Source: Brotaphodocola catenula (GTDB taxonomy: Bacteria; Bacillota; Clostridia; Lachnospirales; Lachnospiraceae). Taken from it: a stretch of DNA of 64,000 nt. The first letter of the stretch is position 1. Each line of letters starts with the position of its first letter. Shown piece after piece: positions 15,726 through 25,777 of this stretch. The position numbers and the translations under genes are program-made. The stretch lies in contig JAJEPU010000012.1 of assembly GCA_020686985.1 (NCBI GenBank), forward strand, positions 1 to 64,000, given 5' to 3'. Below the pieces are notes generated by a model. That model was not told the DNA's origin. It saw only the letters and a program-made list of their open reading frames with translations, and did no database searches.

Positions 15726-17069
15726 TTATTTTACAGGAAAATATTGAATTTGCAAGCGTTTTTGCGGATTTTCCTCAAGCGCTTCCATCCATGACATAAT
15801 TCCAAACTCTGCGTTCTTCATCAGCGCATCCTCGAGCGCATTCAGATTTTCCTCAGAGTGCTCGACCTCCCGGCAGAAACGGTGCACAAGATCCGCAAGC
15901 CAAAGCTCCATTTCCTCTGCGTCTGTTGCATCCGAATTCTTTTTCACACGCTCCGCTCTATCAAGGTTCTGCGCCTTCTCCTCATGCTTTCCTCTCTGCA
16001 CCCAGACTGCCTGTGCCATATCCTCAAGAAGCATCGTACACGCGAGTGAGAACTTATACTTTCCGTAGGCATTCTCATTGTAGACCGCCCCACAAAAATA
16101 AGTGAACACAAAGTAGACCATCAACTGCTCCAAAAACAGTTCCACGCGCTCTCCCATCTCAGATGCACGAAACGCCTCTCTCTGTCTGTCGTATTCCGAT
16201 TTCCCATTTTCATAGAGAGTCTGTTTCATCTTTTCGCGGTGATCCGGCCAGTGGTGATGCAGAGGTTCGAGTTTTTCAAGCGCTTCATAGAGAGCACACA
16301 TCAGCTCATAGCGAGAAGCGCCGTCTGTTTTCTCTAAGTTCATTTTTTTTGAGTTCATTTTTTCAGAGTTTGCTCTTTCTAAACTCACTTTTTGAGAACT
16401 TCTCTTTCTCTCAAGATTTTTGCGAAGAATTTCAACTCGCTCACTCTCTCCAAATCGCTCCAAAATCGCATCCACCTCATAGAGTTTTCCATCGCGAATC
16501 CGCCTCTGCAAATCATGCGTGAGCGCAAGACCGAGCTCCATCCGCACATGGGTGCTCAATGTCCTGTCCTGAAGAATTTCAAGCAGTCTTTCCCTTGCAT
16601 CCGTCAACTTCGTGTAGAGAAAGAAATCAAAATCCTCATACGCGTCCTCATTTTCCTCCCTCTCATCTTCCTTTGAGAGAAAACGCACCGTCTCCGTTGT
16701 CCCGAGAACAATCTTTGCAACCTCCATACAGGACATGCAAAGCGAATACTCCCTCACCCCGTCAAATTCCTCGATATGGCGCGGATAAGTCCGACAAGTC
16801 CGGCAGAGCGAATCCGGTCCCATCTCCGTGTAGAGATCGCAGAGATTGTCTTCATTCAAAAGCGCACAACGATGATGATACTGACTGAAAGAACCTTCCC
16901 GCCAATTGATTGAATTGTGAAGCCTGTTCCCGAACGGTCCCTCTGCTTTCTTATATTTCTCCAACGATTTTTTATCAATCATGATCTCCCAGCCGGCACA
17001 GCAGGTATCTTCACATTCTGATGCCGTGCAATGGAATTTTTTGTAATAATGAGGATATGTATAAAGCAT
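15726..17069 (-). CDS. fliB: FliB-like flagellin lysine-N-methylase
   Basis: A 447-residue protein resembling FliB, which methylates lysines of flagellin. The N-terminal Cys-rich signature is clear: CTASECEDTCCAGWEI (about 13-28), CALLNEDNLCDLY (about 63-75), CRTCRTYPRH and CMSCMEVA, probably binding a metal cluster. A charged region around residues 250-275 contains degenerate short repeats (SEKMNSKKMNLEK). The start is ATG at 17069 with GGAGAAAGAA upstream; a longer frame to 17153 lacks support. No flagellar gene is seen in the window, so the substrate may be encoded elsewhere or may not be flagellin. Confidence 0.78.
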   Translation of the reverse strand: MLYTYPHYYKKFHCTASECEDTCCAGWEIMIDKKSLEKYKKAEGPFGNRLHNSINWREGSFSQYHHRCALLNEDNLCDLYTEMGPDSLCRTCRTYPRHIEEFDGVREYSLCMSCMEVAKIVLGTTETVRFLSKEDEREENEDAYEDFDFFLYTKLTDARERLLEILQDRTLSTHVRMELGLALTHDLQRRIRDGKLYEVDAILERFGESERVEILRKNLERKRSSQKVSLERANSEKMNSKKMNLEKTDGASRYELMCALYEALEKLEPLHHHWPDHREKMKQTLYENGKSEYDRQREAFRASEMGERVELFLEQLMVYFVFTYFCGAVYNENAYGKYKFSLACTMLLEDMAQAVWVQRGKHEEKAQNLDRAERVKKNSDATDAEEMELWLADLVHRFCREVEHSEENLNALEDALMKNAEFGIMSWMEALEENPQKRLQIQYFPVK

Positions 17070-17247
17070 ATTTCTTTCTCCCGACCCTGTCTCTTTCTTG
17101 CTTATAAAAACGTGCCTGAAACCACTCCTCCGGTCCCAGACACGTCTCTGCACTTCTATTCGTTTCTTATTTGTCTTGTACTTGTTTTTAGCTGTTTCTT
17201 ATTCGTGCCTTAGCTTCTGCTTTGCTTTTTAGCCTAAACGCCCAACC

Positions 17248-18234
17248 TTACAGCATATGCTTTCTCAGCTCTGCGCCATCCTGTGCACTTAAGTATGCCG
17301 GAGCGACATCAAATACGGTCTTGCAACCGGTCTGACCCTCTTTGTTCATGCGGTAGGCTGCACGCGCATAAGCTACCAGAACGGAGGAGGTGAACTCCGG
17401 GTTGGAATCCAGCTTTAAGCTGTACTCGATCACATGCTTGTTCTCATCGTTCCAGCCAGTGCTTCCGGTACGGATTACAAATCCGCCGTGCGGGATACCT
17501 GCATGGTCGCGCTGAAGCTCTTCCTCGCTGATGAAATGAACGGTAGTATCATAATCAGCAAAGTAGTTCGGCATCGTAACGATCTCTTCCTCGATCTTCT
17601 TTAAGTCTGCACCCTCTTCTGCGACAACAAAGCACTCACGGGTGTGCTTCTCTCTGGTTGTCAGCTCCGGATTCTTTCCACTGCGAACTGCCTCGAGTGC
17701 GCTCTCAACCGGAATCGTGTACTGTCTTGCATCCTTTACACCTGCGATGCGACGGATTGCATCAGAGTGACCCTGGCTCACGCCCTTTCCCCAGAAGGTA
17801 TAATCATGTCCACCAGGAAGAATGCAGTTTGCATACAGACGATTTAAGGAGAACATACCCGGGTCCCAACCTACGGAAATCATGCCGACATGTCCGCTCT
17901 TCTTTGCTGCCTCATCAACAGCTTCAAAGTGCTCCGGAATTCTTGCATGGGTGTCAAAGCTGTCCACTACATTGAAGTACTCAGCCAGCTTCGGGGTCTG
18001 AACCGGAAGATCGGTTGCGCTTCCGCCACAAAGAATCATGACATCAATCTCATCTTTCCACTTCGAAGCATCCTCTGCGGAACATACCTTTACATCCTCG
18101 GTAAGGATCTTTACGCTGTCTGGATTGCGTCTCGTAAATACTGCCTTTAACTCCAGATCCGGATTGTGCTTGATTGCACACTCAATGCCTTTTCCAAGGT
18201 TGCCATATCCAAAAATACCAATTCTGATTGCCAC
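17248..18234 (-). CDS. ddh: meso-Diaminopimelate D-dehydrogenase
   Basis: A 328-residue NADP-dependent enzyme that makes meso-diaminopimelate from tetrahydrodipicolinate in one step, feeding lysine and peptidoglycan synthesis. It has the N-terminal Rossmann motif GIFGYGNLGKG (about residues 6-16), and family segments LCGGSATDLP, SVGWDPGMFSLNR and FWGKGVSQGHSDAIRR. Start is GTG at 18234 with GAGGAGGAC upstream. It is a single gene between the amino-acid transporter operon and fliB. Confidence 0.93.
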   Translation of the reverse strand: MAIRIGIFGYGNLGKGIECAIKHNPDLELKAVFTRRNPDSVKILTEDVKVCSAEDASKWKDEIDVMILCGGSATDLPVQTPKLAEYFNVVDSFDTHARIPEHFEAVDEAAKKSGHVGMISVGWDPGMFSLNRLYANCILPGGHDYTFWGKGVSQGHSDAIRRIAGVKDARQYTIPVESALEAVRSGKNPELTTREKHTRECFVVAEEGADLKKIEEEIVTMPNYFADYDTTVHFISEEELQRDHAGIPHGGFVIRTGSTGWNDENKHVIEYSLKLDSNPEFTSSVLVAYARAAYRMNKEGQTGCKTVFDVAPAYLSAQDGAELRKHML

Positions 18235-18346
18235 TGTCTTGTCCTCCTCAAATATTATGTCAAATATTCTTTCTCGTATTTCTGCCTTTTCAGATTCTGC
18301 TCATCATTTTCAGAAATACACGCTTTATTATAATAGAACTTTAACG

Positions 18347-18388
18347 CAAAAACAAGATGCCACCTGCACAGCGACATCTTGTTTTTTT
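18347..18388. terminator. Bidirectional-looking terminator after the amino-acid transporter operon
   Basis: Arms AAAAACAAGATG and CATCTTGTTTTT with T-runs on both strands, between the ATPase gene stop and ddh. Confidence 0.75.
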
Positions 18389-18416
18389 AGGATTTTTTTC
18401 AATAATTACCAAAAAA

Positions 18417-19184
18417 TTATTTGAGCATCTCTCCGTATCGTCCGAGGAAACTTCTCGTTCTCTCATTGTCAGATGCGAATACCTGCTCCGGCTTTCCTTC
18501 CTCGACAATCACTCCACCTGCCATGAAAATCACGCGGTCGGAAATGTCTCTCGCAAATGCCATCTCATGAGTGACGATAACCATCGCAATGTGAAGATCC
18601 GCCAGAGATTTGATGACCTTGAGCACCTCTCCGGTCAGCTCCGGATCGAGGGCGGAAGTCGGCTCATCGAAGAACAGAATCTTGGGATTTAATGCAAGCG
18701 CACGAGCGATCGCCACACGCTGACACTGACCACCTGAAAGCTGACACGGATAGGCATCCGCCTTGTCTGCAAGCCCCATCTTTTTGAGGAGCTCCATCGC
18801 TGTCTTTCTGGCTTCCTCCTTGTCACGCTTCTGCACACTGATCGGCGCATCCATGACGTTTTTCAACACAGAGAAGTGCGGAAACAGGTTAAAGTTCTGA
18901 AAAACCAGACCGTAATTTTCTTGAATCTTCCTCAGCTCTTTTGTCGGAGCATAGACGACCTTTCCGTCTGCACCTGTCCAGCCCGCTTTCTGTCCGAGAT
19001 AAATCAGCTCTCCGCTGTCCATCGTCTCAAGCATTGTGGCGCATCTCAGCAGGGTGGATTTGCCGGAACCCGACGGTCCGATCACCGAGACAATCTCACC
19101 CTCTCCGACAGAAAGCGAGATGTCCTTGATAACATCGAGATCGCCAAAGGACTTTTTTACATTTTTCATTTCCAGTAAATTCAT
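18417..19184 (-). CDS. Polar amino-acid ABC transporter ATPase
   Basis: A 255-residue ABC ATPase of the GlnQ/HisP type, energising uptake of polar amino acids. It shows GPSGSGKST Walker A (about 37-45), Q-loop [10 protein letters not shown], signature LSGGQCQR and Walker [15 protein letters not shown], followed by the switch VTHEM. The chosen start, ATG at 19184, has GGAGGATATC upstream; the frame extends to 19256 but would overlap the permease gene. It follows the permease gene and ends the operon at a terminator. Confidence 0.92.
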   Translation of the reverse strand: MNLLEMKNVKKSFGDLDVIKDISLSVGEGEIVSVIGPSGSGKSTLLRCATMLETMDSGELIYLGQKAGWTGADGKVVYAPTKELRKIQENYGLVFQNFNLFPHFSVLKNVMDAPISVQKRDKEEARKTAMELLKKMGLADKADAYPCQLSGGQCQRVAIARALALNPKILFFDEPTSALDPELTGEVLKVIKSLADLHIAMVIVTHEMAFARDISDRVIFMAGGVIVEEGKPEQVFASDNERTRSFLGRYGEMLK

Positions 19185-19203
19185 AATATCTGATATCCTC
19201 CGC

Positions 19204-19854
19204 CTACTGATAATAAGAAAGTCGCTTTTCAATGTACTCCATTGCGACTGCCACAATCAGGTTAAATACATAATAGAAAACTCCAGCTGCCACAAACGGC
19301 ATCAGACTTGTCTGTGAAGATGCAAGCGCTTTTGCAATCGCAAACATCTCAAGAACACTGATCGAGAATGCCAGGGACGTATCCTTGACCAGAGTAATCA
19401 CCTCGTTCGTGATCGACGGCAGAATCCGCTTCATCACCTGAGGAAGAATGATCTTGAAAAAAGTCTGGGGCTTGCTGTATCCCAGAATCTTTGCTGCCTC
19501 ATACTGTCCCGCCGGCATAGACTGAATTCCGCTTCGATAAATCTCAGCGAAGTATGCTGCATAGTTGATGATAAATCCGATGAATGCTGCCCACAGACGG
19601 TAGCCATTTCCGATCTTGATCTTGAACAGGTAATACGGTCCAAAATAAACTACCATCAGCTGAAGCATCAGCGGTGTTCCGCGCATCACGGAAATATACG
19701 CTTTGACAATTCCCTGAATCACACGGTTTTTCGACATTCTACCAAACGAAATCAGAAGTCCCAGGGGCAGAGAGAAGACCAGTGTCACCACAAATATCTG
19801 TGTGCTGACCAGCATTCCTCCGGCTAACTGCGAAAACATCGTATTCCATTGCAT
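19204..19854 (-). CDS. Polar amino-acid ABC transporter permease
   Basis: A 216-residue membrane protein of the HisMQ/GlnP type with about five hydrophobic helices. It carries the conserved RGTPLMLQL segment near residues 60-68 and the EAA-type coupling loop [21 protein letters not shown] at about 120-140. It forms the translocation path with the ATPase encoded downstream and takes substrate from the lipoprotein encoded upstream. Confidence 0.9.
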   Translation of the reverse strand: MQWNTMFSQLAGGMLVSTQIFVVTLVFSLPLGLLISFGRMSKNRVIQGIVKAYISVMRGTPLMLQLMVVYFGPYYLFKIKIGNGYRLWAAFIGFIINYAAYFAEIYRSGIQSMPAGQYEAAKILGYSKPQTFFKIILPQVMKRILPSITNEVITLVKDTSLAFSISVLEMFAIAKALASSQTSLMPFVAAGVFYYVFNLIVAVAMEYIEKRLSYYQ

Positions 19855-19914
19855 ATCTATCTCTCTGCTCCTTTTCCTCTAAAAACTCTTTTTAAAACTT
19901 TTTTACTCTTTTAT

Positions 19915-20814
19915 TTATTTTGCGATCGTTGTAACGTCACGACCAAACCACTCGTTAGAGATCTCCTCGAGCTTGCCGTCTTTTGCCATCTCCTCAAGAG
20001 TTGCCTGAACCTGATCTCTCAGTTCCTCATTGCCCTTCTTGAAGCCGATTCCGTACTCCTCAGATGCGAGATCCTCATCAAGAATCTTGAACTTGCTTCC
20101 GTCATCTCTCTGCTCAATCTGGTAACCTGCAACGATGACATCCATTGCGATTGCATCAACTGCGCCCATCTCAAGATCCATGAATGCAGTGTTGTAATCC
20201 GGTGTTGTCTGAAGCGTTCCAAAGGTGGAAGAAAGCTCGGTGTTGTCCTTTAAAGCTGCCTCTGCGGAGGAATCTGCCTGAACCTCAACAATCTTGCCTG
20301 CCAGATCAGCGAGTTTCTCAATGCCGGAATCTGCGCTTACAACAACAACCTGAGAGTTGTTCATGTACGGCTCACTCCAGGTATAAGCATCCTCTCTGCC
20401 GTTCATCGTAAATCCGTTCCAGATACAATCAATCGTTCCGGAGTTCAGCTCCATATCCTTGGAATCCCAAGCGATCGGCTGTGGAACAAATTCCAGATTC
20501 AGACGAGATGCAACTTCCTTTGCGAGATCCAGATCAAATCCGGTATACTGTCCGTCATCTCCAACAAAACCCATCGGCGGAAAATCCTGATCAAATCCTA
20601 CGATAAATTTGCCTGCGTGATCGCCGGCTGCCTCTGCGCTCTCTGCATTCTCTGCACTTGCCTCTGCGGAAGTCTCCTCTGCCTGACTCTCATCAGCCTT
20701 CGTCTCTTCTGCCTTGGTCTCTGCGGTCGTTGTCTCTGTCTTTGCGCCACCACATCCAGCTAAAGATACTGCCATCACTCCTGCCATCATCAGGCTTACC
20801 ATTCTCTTTTTCAT
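19915..20814 (-). CDS. Polar amino-acid ABC transporter substrate-binding lipoprotein
   Basis: A 299-residue periplasmic-binding-protein-type lipoprotein. Signal peptide MKKRMVSLMMAGVMAVSLAG is followed by lipobox Cys21, an Ala/Glu/Thr-rich linker (about 25-64) and a solute-binding domain beginning FIVGFDQDFPPMGF. ATG at 20814 with GAGGAGG upstream is chosen over a longer frame to 21075. It is the first gene of the binding protein-permease-ATPase operon. The exact amino acid is not deducible. Confidence 0.9.
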   Translation of the reverse strand: MKKRMVSLMMAGVMAVSLAGCGGAKTETTTAETKAEETKADESQAEETSAEASAENAESAEAAGDHAGKFIVGFDQDFPPMGFVGDDGQYTGFDLDLAKEVASRLNLEFVPQPIAWDSKDMELNSGTIDCIWNGFTMNGREDAYTWSEPYMNNSQVVVVSADSGIEKLADLAGKIVEVQADSSAEAALKDNTELSSTFGTLQTTPDYNTAFMDLEMGAVDAIAMDVIVAGYQIEQRDDGSKFKILDEDLASEEYGIGFKKGNEELRDQVQATLEEMAKDGKLEEISNEWFGRDVTTIAK

Positions 20815-21075
20815 AATTTTCCTCCTCTTTCTGAATGTACTCCTACATTTTTCTAAATGCATTCCTACATTCTGCGAACCACATATCATTTGACCTTTCT
20901 CAGTTTTTTCGATTTTTCTTGTTTTTTCTTTTTCTCTTCCTTGAAATGTCAGACAATCTGCAATCCGGTGCCGTTCTTTTTTGCTCACGTTACCATAGTA
21001 GCATGCTAAAGCGATTCTGTCTATCCTTTTTTTCTCAAAGAACCTATAAAACGAATCATTTCCAAACAAACACAT

Positions 21076-21123
21076 AAAAAAGAGATCCCCAGAACCGACA
21101 CTTCCCGGAACTGGGGATCTCTC
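21076..21123 (-). terminator. Terminator of the surface-protein gene
   Basis: Arms GAGATCCCCAG and CTGGGGATCTC followed by TTTTTT on the minus strand. Confidence 0.8.
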
Positions 21124-21231
21124 AAATTTGATTCTTAATTCACTTTATTTCCGTTTGTTTATTTCTGTATGTCACTTTTTAGAAATTATTTGAGTGAACA
21201 TGTTTAACTAAAAACTTCTAAAATTTGGAAT

Positions 21232-24200
21232 TTAGGCTTCCTCAGCATCCTTCTCACTCGTCTCGTCGTCGATCTCCTCAGCGTCTTTTGCCTGATCAGC
21301 ATCATTTGCGTCATCCGCCTGGTCGTTCTGATCATCCTGATCATCTGCAACTGTCTCATCCTCAACGATCTCATCGTCTGCATCTGCAATCTCAGCATCC
21401 ACTACATCTGCATCCTCAGTTGCGTCTGCTTTATCTGCGCTGTCTTCCTTCTCCTGATCCTCAGTCTTTTCATCCTGATTCTCATTCTCGGAAACGTCTG
21501 CGGTGATCTCGTCCTCAGAAGCGATCTTCTCCGCATCATCTGCATCCTTTGCAACAACCTCTGCGTCTGCAATCGTCGTCTCAGTGGTACTGATCTCCTC
21601 ATCATCTGCCGGCTCCTCGGTCAGCTTTCCGTCCTTCGTGATCCAGAGTGTCAGATCCTTATAGCCCTCAGCAGAGATCACAACTTCGTTGACATCCTCA
21701 GTGAAGCTCTCACCGCCAAGCTTTACATTTCCATCCGTCTTCGCAAGGGAATAATGCTTATCTCCCCATACATAACCCTGCTCATAGGCATCGCCGTTTA
21801 CGGTAACCTCGGTGATTGCGTTCATCCAGTCGTCATTTCCCATTCCGAATCCAATCGTATAATCGCCACCAAAGAAGCTCTTCTCGACACTCTTAACCTC
21901 TGCCGGCTCGAGCTTTCCGTCCTCGTCTCCGATCTCGCCGTTATCGCCGTTGTCATCGGAATCTGCAAGGCTTCCATCCTTGTTGACGCTCACAGTCAGA
22001 TCCTCGTAACCCTCAGCAGAGATGACTACCTCATTGACATCCTCGGTGAATCCCTGATTTCCGAGTTTGATTCTGCCATCCGTTACTGCCAGAGAGTAGC
22101 TTGTATTGTTATATACATAACCACGCTCATAGGTCTCACCATTTACAGTAACCTCAGTGATCGCCTTCATCCAATCATCATTGCCCATTCCAAAGATCAG
22201 AGAGTAATCGCCAAAGAAGTCTTTCTCTGCGCTCTTTACAACTGCCGGTGCAAGCTCATCAACCTCGCTGTCCTCATCGACAATCGTGCCGTCCTTCTGA
22301 ACTTTCAGGATCAGATTCTTGTAGCCCTCAGCGGAGATCTCAATCTCATTGATGTCCTCCGTAAATTCTGCACCGCCAAGAGAAATTCTGCCATCGGTTA
22401 CAGACAGAGAATACTTTGCATTATTGTATACAAAACCTGCCTCATAAGCCTTACCATTTACAGTGATCTCGGTGATTGCATTCATCCAGTCGTCATTTCC
22501 CATTCCGAAGACCAGAGTGTAGTCGCTACCCAACCAGCTCTTCTCAACCTTCTGAATCTTTGCCGGCTCAAGGTCCTCTCCGTCGATGTTGCTGTTGTCA
22601 AGCTCCACATTGAAGGAAATCTCCTGTGCCTCATAGTACTCTGCATAGATCTCTAATCTGTAAGCACCTGCCTCGGTGAACAGATCTTTTCCGAGAGTCA
22701 GGACATTTCCGGAAACCTCATATCCAACCTTCTCATAAACGCTCTCCTGACCATCCGGCAGAACCGTCTTAACCGTTCCATCCGGTCTTGTCAGCTCTAC
22801 TTTATTGATGTAGCGGAAGAAATCACCGCTCTCATCTGCGGTTGTAACCTCAACCTCGTTTCCGATCTTGAGATCGTCTGCCACGCTCAGAGTTGCATCT
22901 GCAACCGTCTTTGCAACGTTGACGTTTACTATGTTGTCCTTGTAGCCATCCAGCTTTACAGTGAAGGTATTCTTTCCAAGATTAAATACGGATGCATCAA
23001 AGATCAGCTGGTTGCCCTCCACGCGATACTTCTCGGAAGAAAGTGCCTGATAGCTTACGCCGTTGACAAAGATCTTTGCATTCTCCATCAGCAGTTCCAT
23101 GTAAGTCTCATCTGCACCTGCAAAACGTACCTCGCTATTCTCCTTTGCCTCGGTCAAAGTCTCGCCGTTCTCATCAACCAGAGTCAGAACCGGAGCATCC
23201 TTGCCGAGATAAGAACCGTTCATCTGGGTCTCACCGAGCAGGTTGTCCTCCATAACCTCCTTAACTGCATACGGACGATTCGGAGTCGTCACAGCATTTC
23301 CACTCTTTACATAGTCTGCAAATGTCAGATACTTGCCTGCAACCTTTGCTTCCTCGACTGCATTGCGGTAGTCGATAAAGCTGTAAAATTCCCCGTTGCT
23401 GTCGAGAACTGCATCGTATCCGGACATGTCGCTGAGCCAACGATCTGCAACTGCGGTTGCATACTCATTGTTCACGCCAAGCTCATTGAGAAGCAGGGCA
23501 TTTGTAAGCAAGTCTGCATCAAACAGAAGGTCTGCGGACATTGTATCGCTTCCGCCATCAGATGCATCGCCGCTACTGCTTCCGCTTCCGCCGGTTGTCG
23601 CGCTTGACATCATATCGATTCCGTACAGATCGCTGTCTGCCTGAGTGCTCTCGACACCGCCAACCTGGAACGTTGTGCTCACATTCTTGAAGCCGTCTGC
23701 ATAGATCGTCAGCGTATACAGACCGTTATCCGGAATGTTGTCGCGTCCGTTCTCAGCAGTCACATCGTTATAGAGAATGAAGCTGTCACCGATCAGATAC
23801 CAGTCGGTAATCTTCTCAAGCTCTCTCGTCGTTCCATCCGGAGCAGTCAGCTCTACGCGGTAAATCGGCATCGTCACACCATAAGTCATGTTCTCCATCT
23901 TGAAGTGCACGTTCTGACCACTCTTGATCGAACCTGCCTCAGCGAGTTTCATCGACGGAGCCGTTCCATTTACCACATGGATCGGGAACAGGGTGCTCTT
24001 TCCGCCGGAGCGAACTCTCAGATAGTAACGGCCATTGGAGTAGAAGTTTGACTGACCGAGCGGAACCACGATCTGACCAACCTCATTTCCGTTGTGATCT
24101 GCCAGCTTCTTCTCATAATTTAAGTTGTCATTCAACGTGCTGTTGTTTCCGTTGTCTGCAACAAGATCAACATCGCTGATTGCGTCAAACCACTGCTTGT

Positions 24201-25590
24201 CTGCCTCAGAGGTGTAATTAAACATGATCACTGCCTGTCCACCGACACCGTAAAGGTTGCTCTCATCCTCTGTCAGTTCTGCATCCGGGGAATAGAACGG
24301 AATTGCATTTGACTTCTGACCCAGAGAGAAGGTGGTCTTTGTCGGATGTACACGCACATTTCCATCCTCATCGTAGTTAGTCAGATGGTAATCCCAGACA
24401 TAGACAGAACCGTGTGCAAGGAAGCTCGTCGGTGCAGTGTTCTTGCTCTCAATATGCGGAACCGTCGGTGCTACATTATCGCTCAGAGAAACGACCTGAG
24501 TTGTGCCGTCCTCAGCAACAACAGACAGAGAACCCGGATACAGATCGGTCAGTTCCCACTTTACGAAAGTTCCCTCATCGTCTACATTGCTGAACGCACT
24601 CGTCACATCAACGCCATCCACAAGAATCTTGCAGTTGTCCCGAGAATATCCCTTTGCAAATGCAACGGTCACATACTGACTCCATCCAAGATCAATAAGC
24701 TTCGTCTGGCTCTCCACAACAAGGGAGGTCTCCTCCGGCTGATCCGGGTTGCTTGGCTGATCTGGGATACTCGGCTGGTCCGGATTGCTTGGCTGATCCG
24801 GCTCGCCCGGAGTTACTGTTCCGTCATCCTTCTTATCTCCGTTATCACTGGAAGAACCATTGTTAGAACCATTATTCGCTCCGTTGTTTGAGCCATTATT
24901 GGAAGCATTGCCATTGTTGTTATCGCCAGCATTATTATTGCCATTATTGTCGTTACCATTATTTCCGTTGTCGCCGTTGTTATTGTCATCGGCATTGTCT
25001 GCGCCATTTGACGTATTGCCACCAGTCGTTCCAGAATTGGAGCTTCCGTTAGAACTACTGGAGCTACTGCTGGAGCTTCCACCTGAGCTACTGCCTCCTG
25101 AACCGCCTGAACTTTTAGAACCACTGCCGGAACCGCCAGAAGTCGTTCCAGTCTGCATCGGTGCGGAGTACGCGATTCCTGCCTCATTCACCCATGCTCC
25201 GTCTGCATTTACCTGATAACCATCCGGGGTTGTCTGGTTTGTCAGCATCTGACCATTCTCATTCATATAATACCAACGACCATTTACCGGTGCCCATCCG
25301 GTTACCATCACGCCGTCTGCACCGAGATAGTACCAGACTTTGGATTCCTGATCCTGATACCAGCCGGTAAGCATCTTGCCGTTTGCATCAAAGCGATACC
25401 ATTTTCCCTGGCATAAAAGCCACTCATTCTGTACAAGTCCCTGTCCCAGACGATAGCTCCACTCGCCAGTCTGAGCAGACTGCTCCCACTTACCGGTATT
25501 ATCTGAAACTGCTGCAAGAGGAGACATATTTGTCACTGACAGAGAAAACATCAGTGCTGCCGCCATTCCTGTTAACCCCTTTTTCTTCAC
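21232..25590 (-). CDS. Large secreted wall-binding protein with DUF1533 (HID-like) modules
   Basis: A 1452-residue surface protein. A signal peptide covers about residues 1-28. Trp/Tyr-rich wall-binding repeats (GWYQDQESKVWYYLGADGVM and similar) cover about 32-135. A Gly/Ser/Asn-rich then PDQP-rich linker covers about 150-295. Beta-rich domains follow, with DUF1533-like modules near residues 570-650, 835-890, 920-1000 and three close repeats near 1025, 1130 and 1245 sharing FGMGNDDWM and SAEGYKDL. The last 120 residues are almost entirely Asp, Glu and Ala. No LPXTG motif; attachment is probably by the N-terminal repeats. DUF1533 matches the hemoglobin-interacting domains of streptococcal Shr. 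A Fur-box match precedes the gene, so heme or iron acquisition is a reasonable inference, not shown. Confidence 0.82.
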   Translation of the reverse strand: MKKKGLTGMAAALMFSLSVTNMSPLAAVSDNTGKWEQSAQTGEWSYRLGQGLVQNEWLLCQGKWYRFDANGKMLTGWYQDQESKVWYYLGADGVMVTGWAPVNGRWYYMNENGQMLTNQTTPDGYQVNADGAWVNEAGIAYSAPMQTGTTSGGSGSGSKSSGGSGGSSSGGSSSSSSSSSNGSSNSGTTGGNTSNGADNADDNNNGDNGNNGNDNNGNNNAGDNNNGNASNNGSNNGANNGSNNGSSSDNGDKKDDGTVTPGEPDQPSNPDQPSIPDQPSNPDQPEETSLVVESQTKLIDLGWSQYVTVAFAKGYSRDNCKILVDGVDVTSAFSNVDDEGTFVKWELTDLYPGSLSVVAEDGTTQVVSLSDNVAPTVPHIESKNTAPTSFLAHGSVYVWDYHLTNYDEDGNVRVHPTKTTFSLGQKSNAIPFYSPDAELTEDESNLYGVGGQAVIMFNYTSEADKQWFDAISDVDLVADNGNNSTLNDNLNYEKKLADHNGNEVGQIVVPLGQSNFYSNGRYYLRVRSGGKSTLFPIHVVNGTAPSMKLAEAGSIKSGQNVHFKMENMTYGVTMPIYRVELTAPDGTTRELEKITDWYLIGDSFILYNDVTAENGRDNIPDNGLYTLTIYADGFKNVSTTFQVGGVESTQADSDLYGIDMMSSATTGGSGSSSGDASDGGSDTMSADLLFDADLLTNALLLNELGVNNEYATAVADRWLSDMSGYDAVLDSNGEFYSFIDYRNAVEEAKVAGKYLTFADYVKSGNAVTTPNRPYAVKEVMEDNLLGETQMNGSYLGKDAPVLTLVDENGETLTEAKENSEVRFAGADETYMELLMENAKIFVNGVSYQALSSEKYRVEGNQLIFDASVFNLGKNTFTVKLDGYKDNIVNVNVAKTVADATLSVADDLKIGNEVEVTTADESGDFFRYINKVELTRPDGTVKTVLPDGQESVYEKVGYEVSGNVLTLGKDLFTEAGAYRLEIYAEYYEAQEISFNVELDNSNIDGEDLEPAKIQKVEKSWLGSDYTLVFGMGNDDWMNAITEITVNGKAYEAGFVYNNAKYSLSVTDGRISLGGAEFTEDINEIEISAEGYKNLILKVQKDGTIVDEDSEVDELAPAVVKSAEKDFFGDYSLIFGMGNDDWMKAITEVTVNGETYERGYVYNNTSYSLAVTDGRIKLGNQGFTEDVNEVVISAEGYEDLTVSVNKDGSLADSDDNGDNGEIGDEDGKLEPAEVKSVEKSFFGGDYTIGFGMGNDDWMNAITEVTVNGDAYEQGYVWGDKHYSLAKTDGNVKLGGESFTEDVNEVVISAEGYKDLTLWITKDGKLTEEPADDEEISTTETTIADAEVVAKDADDAEKIASEDEITADVSENENQDEKTEDQEKEDSADKADATEDADVVDAEIADADDEIVEDETVADDQDDQNDQADDANDADQAKDAEEIDDETSEKDAEEA

Positions 25591-25641
25591 TGTAAACCTC
25601 CTGAATACGTTTTATCTTTATTATTTCTTAGAAATATTCTT

Positions 25642-25680
25642 GTTACCGTTCATGCATCGCACGAACTGCAACAGAATTTT
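25642..25680. repeat. Family-2 repeat, short copy
   Basis: GTTACCGTTCATGCATCGCA continuing to ACGAACTGCAACAGAATTTT matches the first hairpin of the long family-2 copies. It lies in the surface-protein leader. Confidence 0.65.
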
Positions 25681-25713
25681 CTTTTAATTTTTATCAACGA
25701 TGGACATAGATCC

Positions 25714-25735
25714 GAAAATTGTTCACACAATTTTC
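25714..25735. promoter_or_regulatory. Operator-like palindrome at the surface-protein start site
   Basis: Nine-base arms GAAAATTGT and ACAATTTTC around a four-base centre, starting about ten bases downstream of the -10 element; a repressor bound here would block transcription start. Confidence 0.55.
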
Positions 25736-25744
25736 ACAAACTTT

Positions 25745-25773
25745 ATCATAACAAAGCAACTCCTTCGTTTCAA
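25745..25773 (-). promoter_or_regulatory. Promoter of the surface-protein gene
   Basis: Minus strand TTGAAA (25768-25773), 17-base spacer, TATGAT (25745-25750). Confidence 0.7.
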
Positions 25774-25777
25774 GTCT

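Noticed and set aside
24813..25216. Frames overlapping the Ser/Gly/Asn-rich linker of the surface protein, with repetitive Met/Thr/Ile or Leu/Pro composition
   Set aside because: Low-complexity shadows of the repetitive linker codons in other frames.
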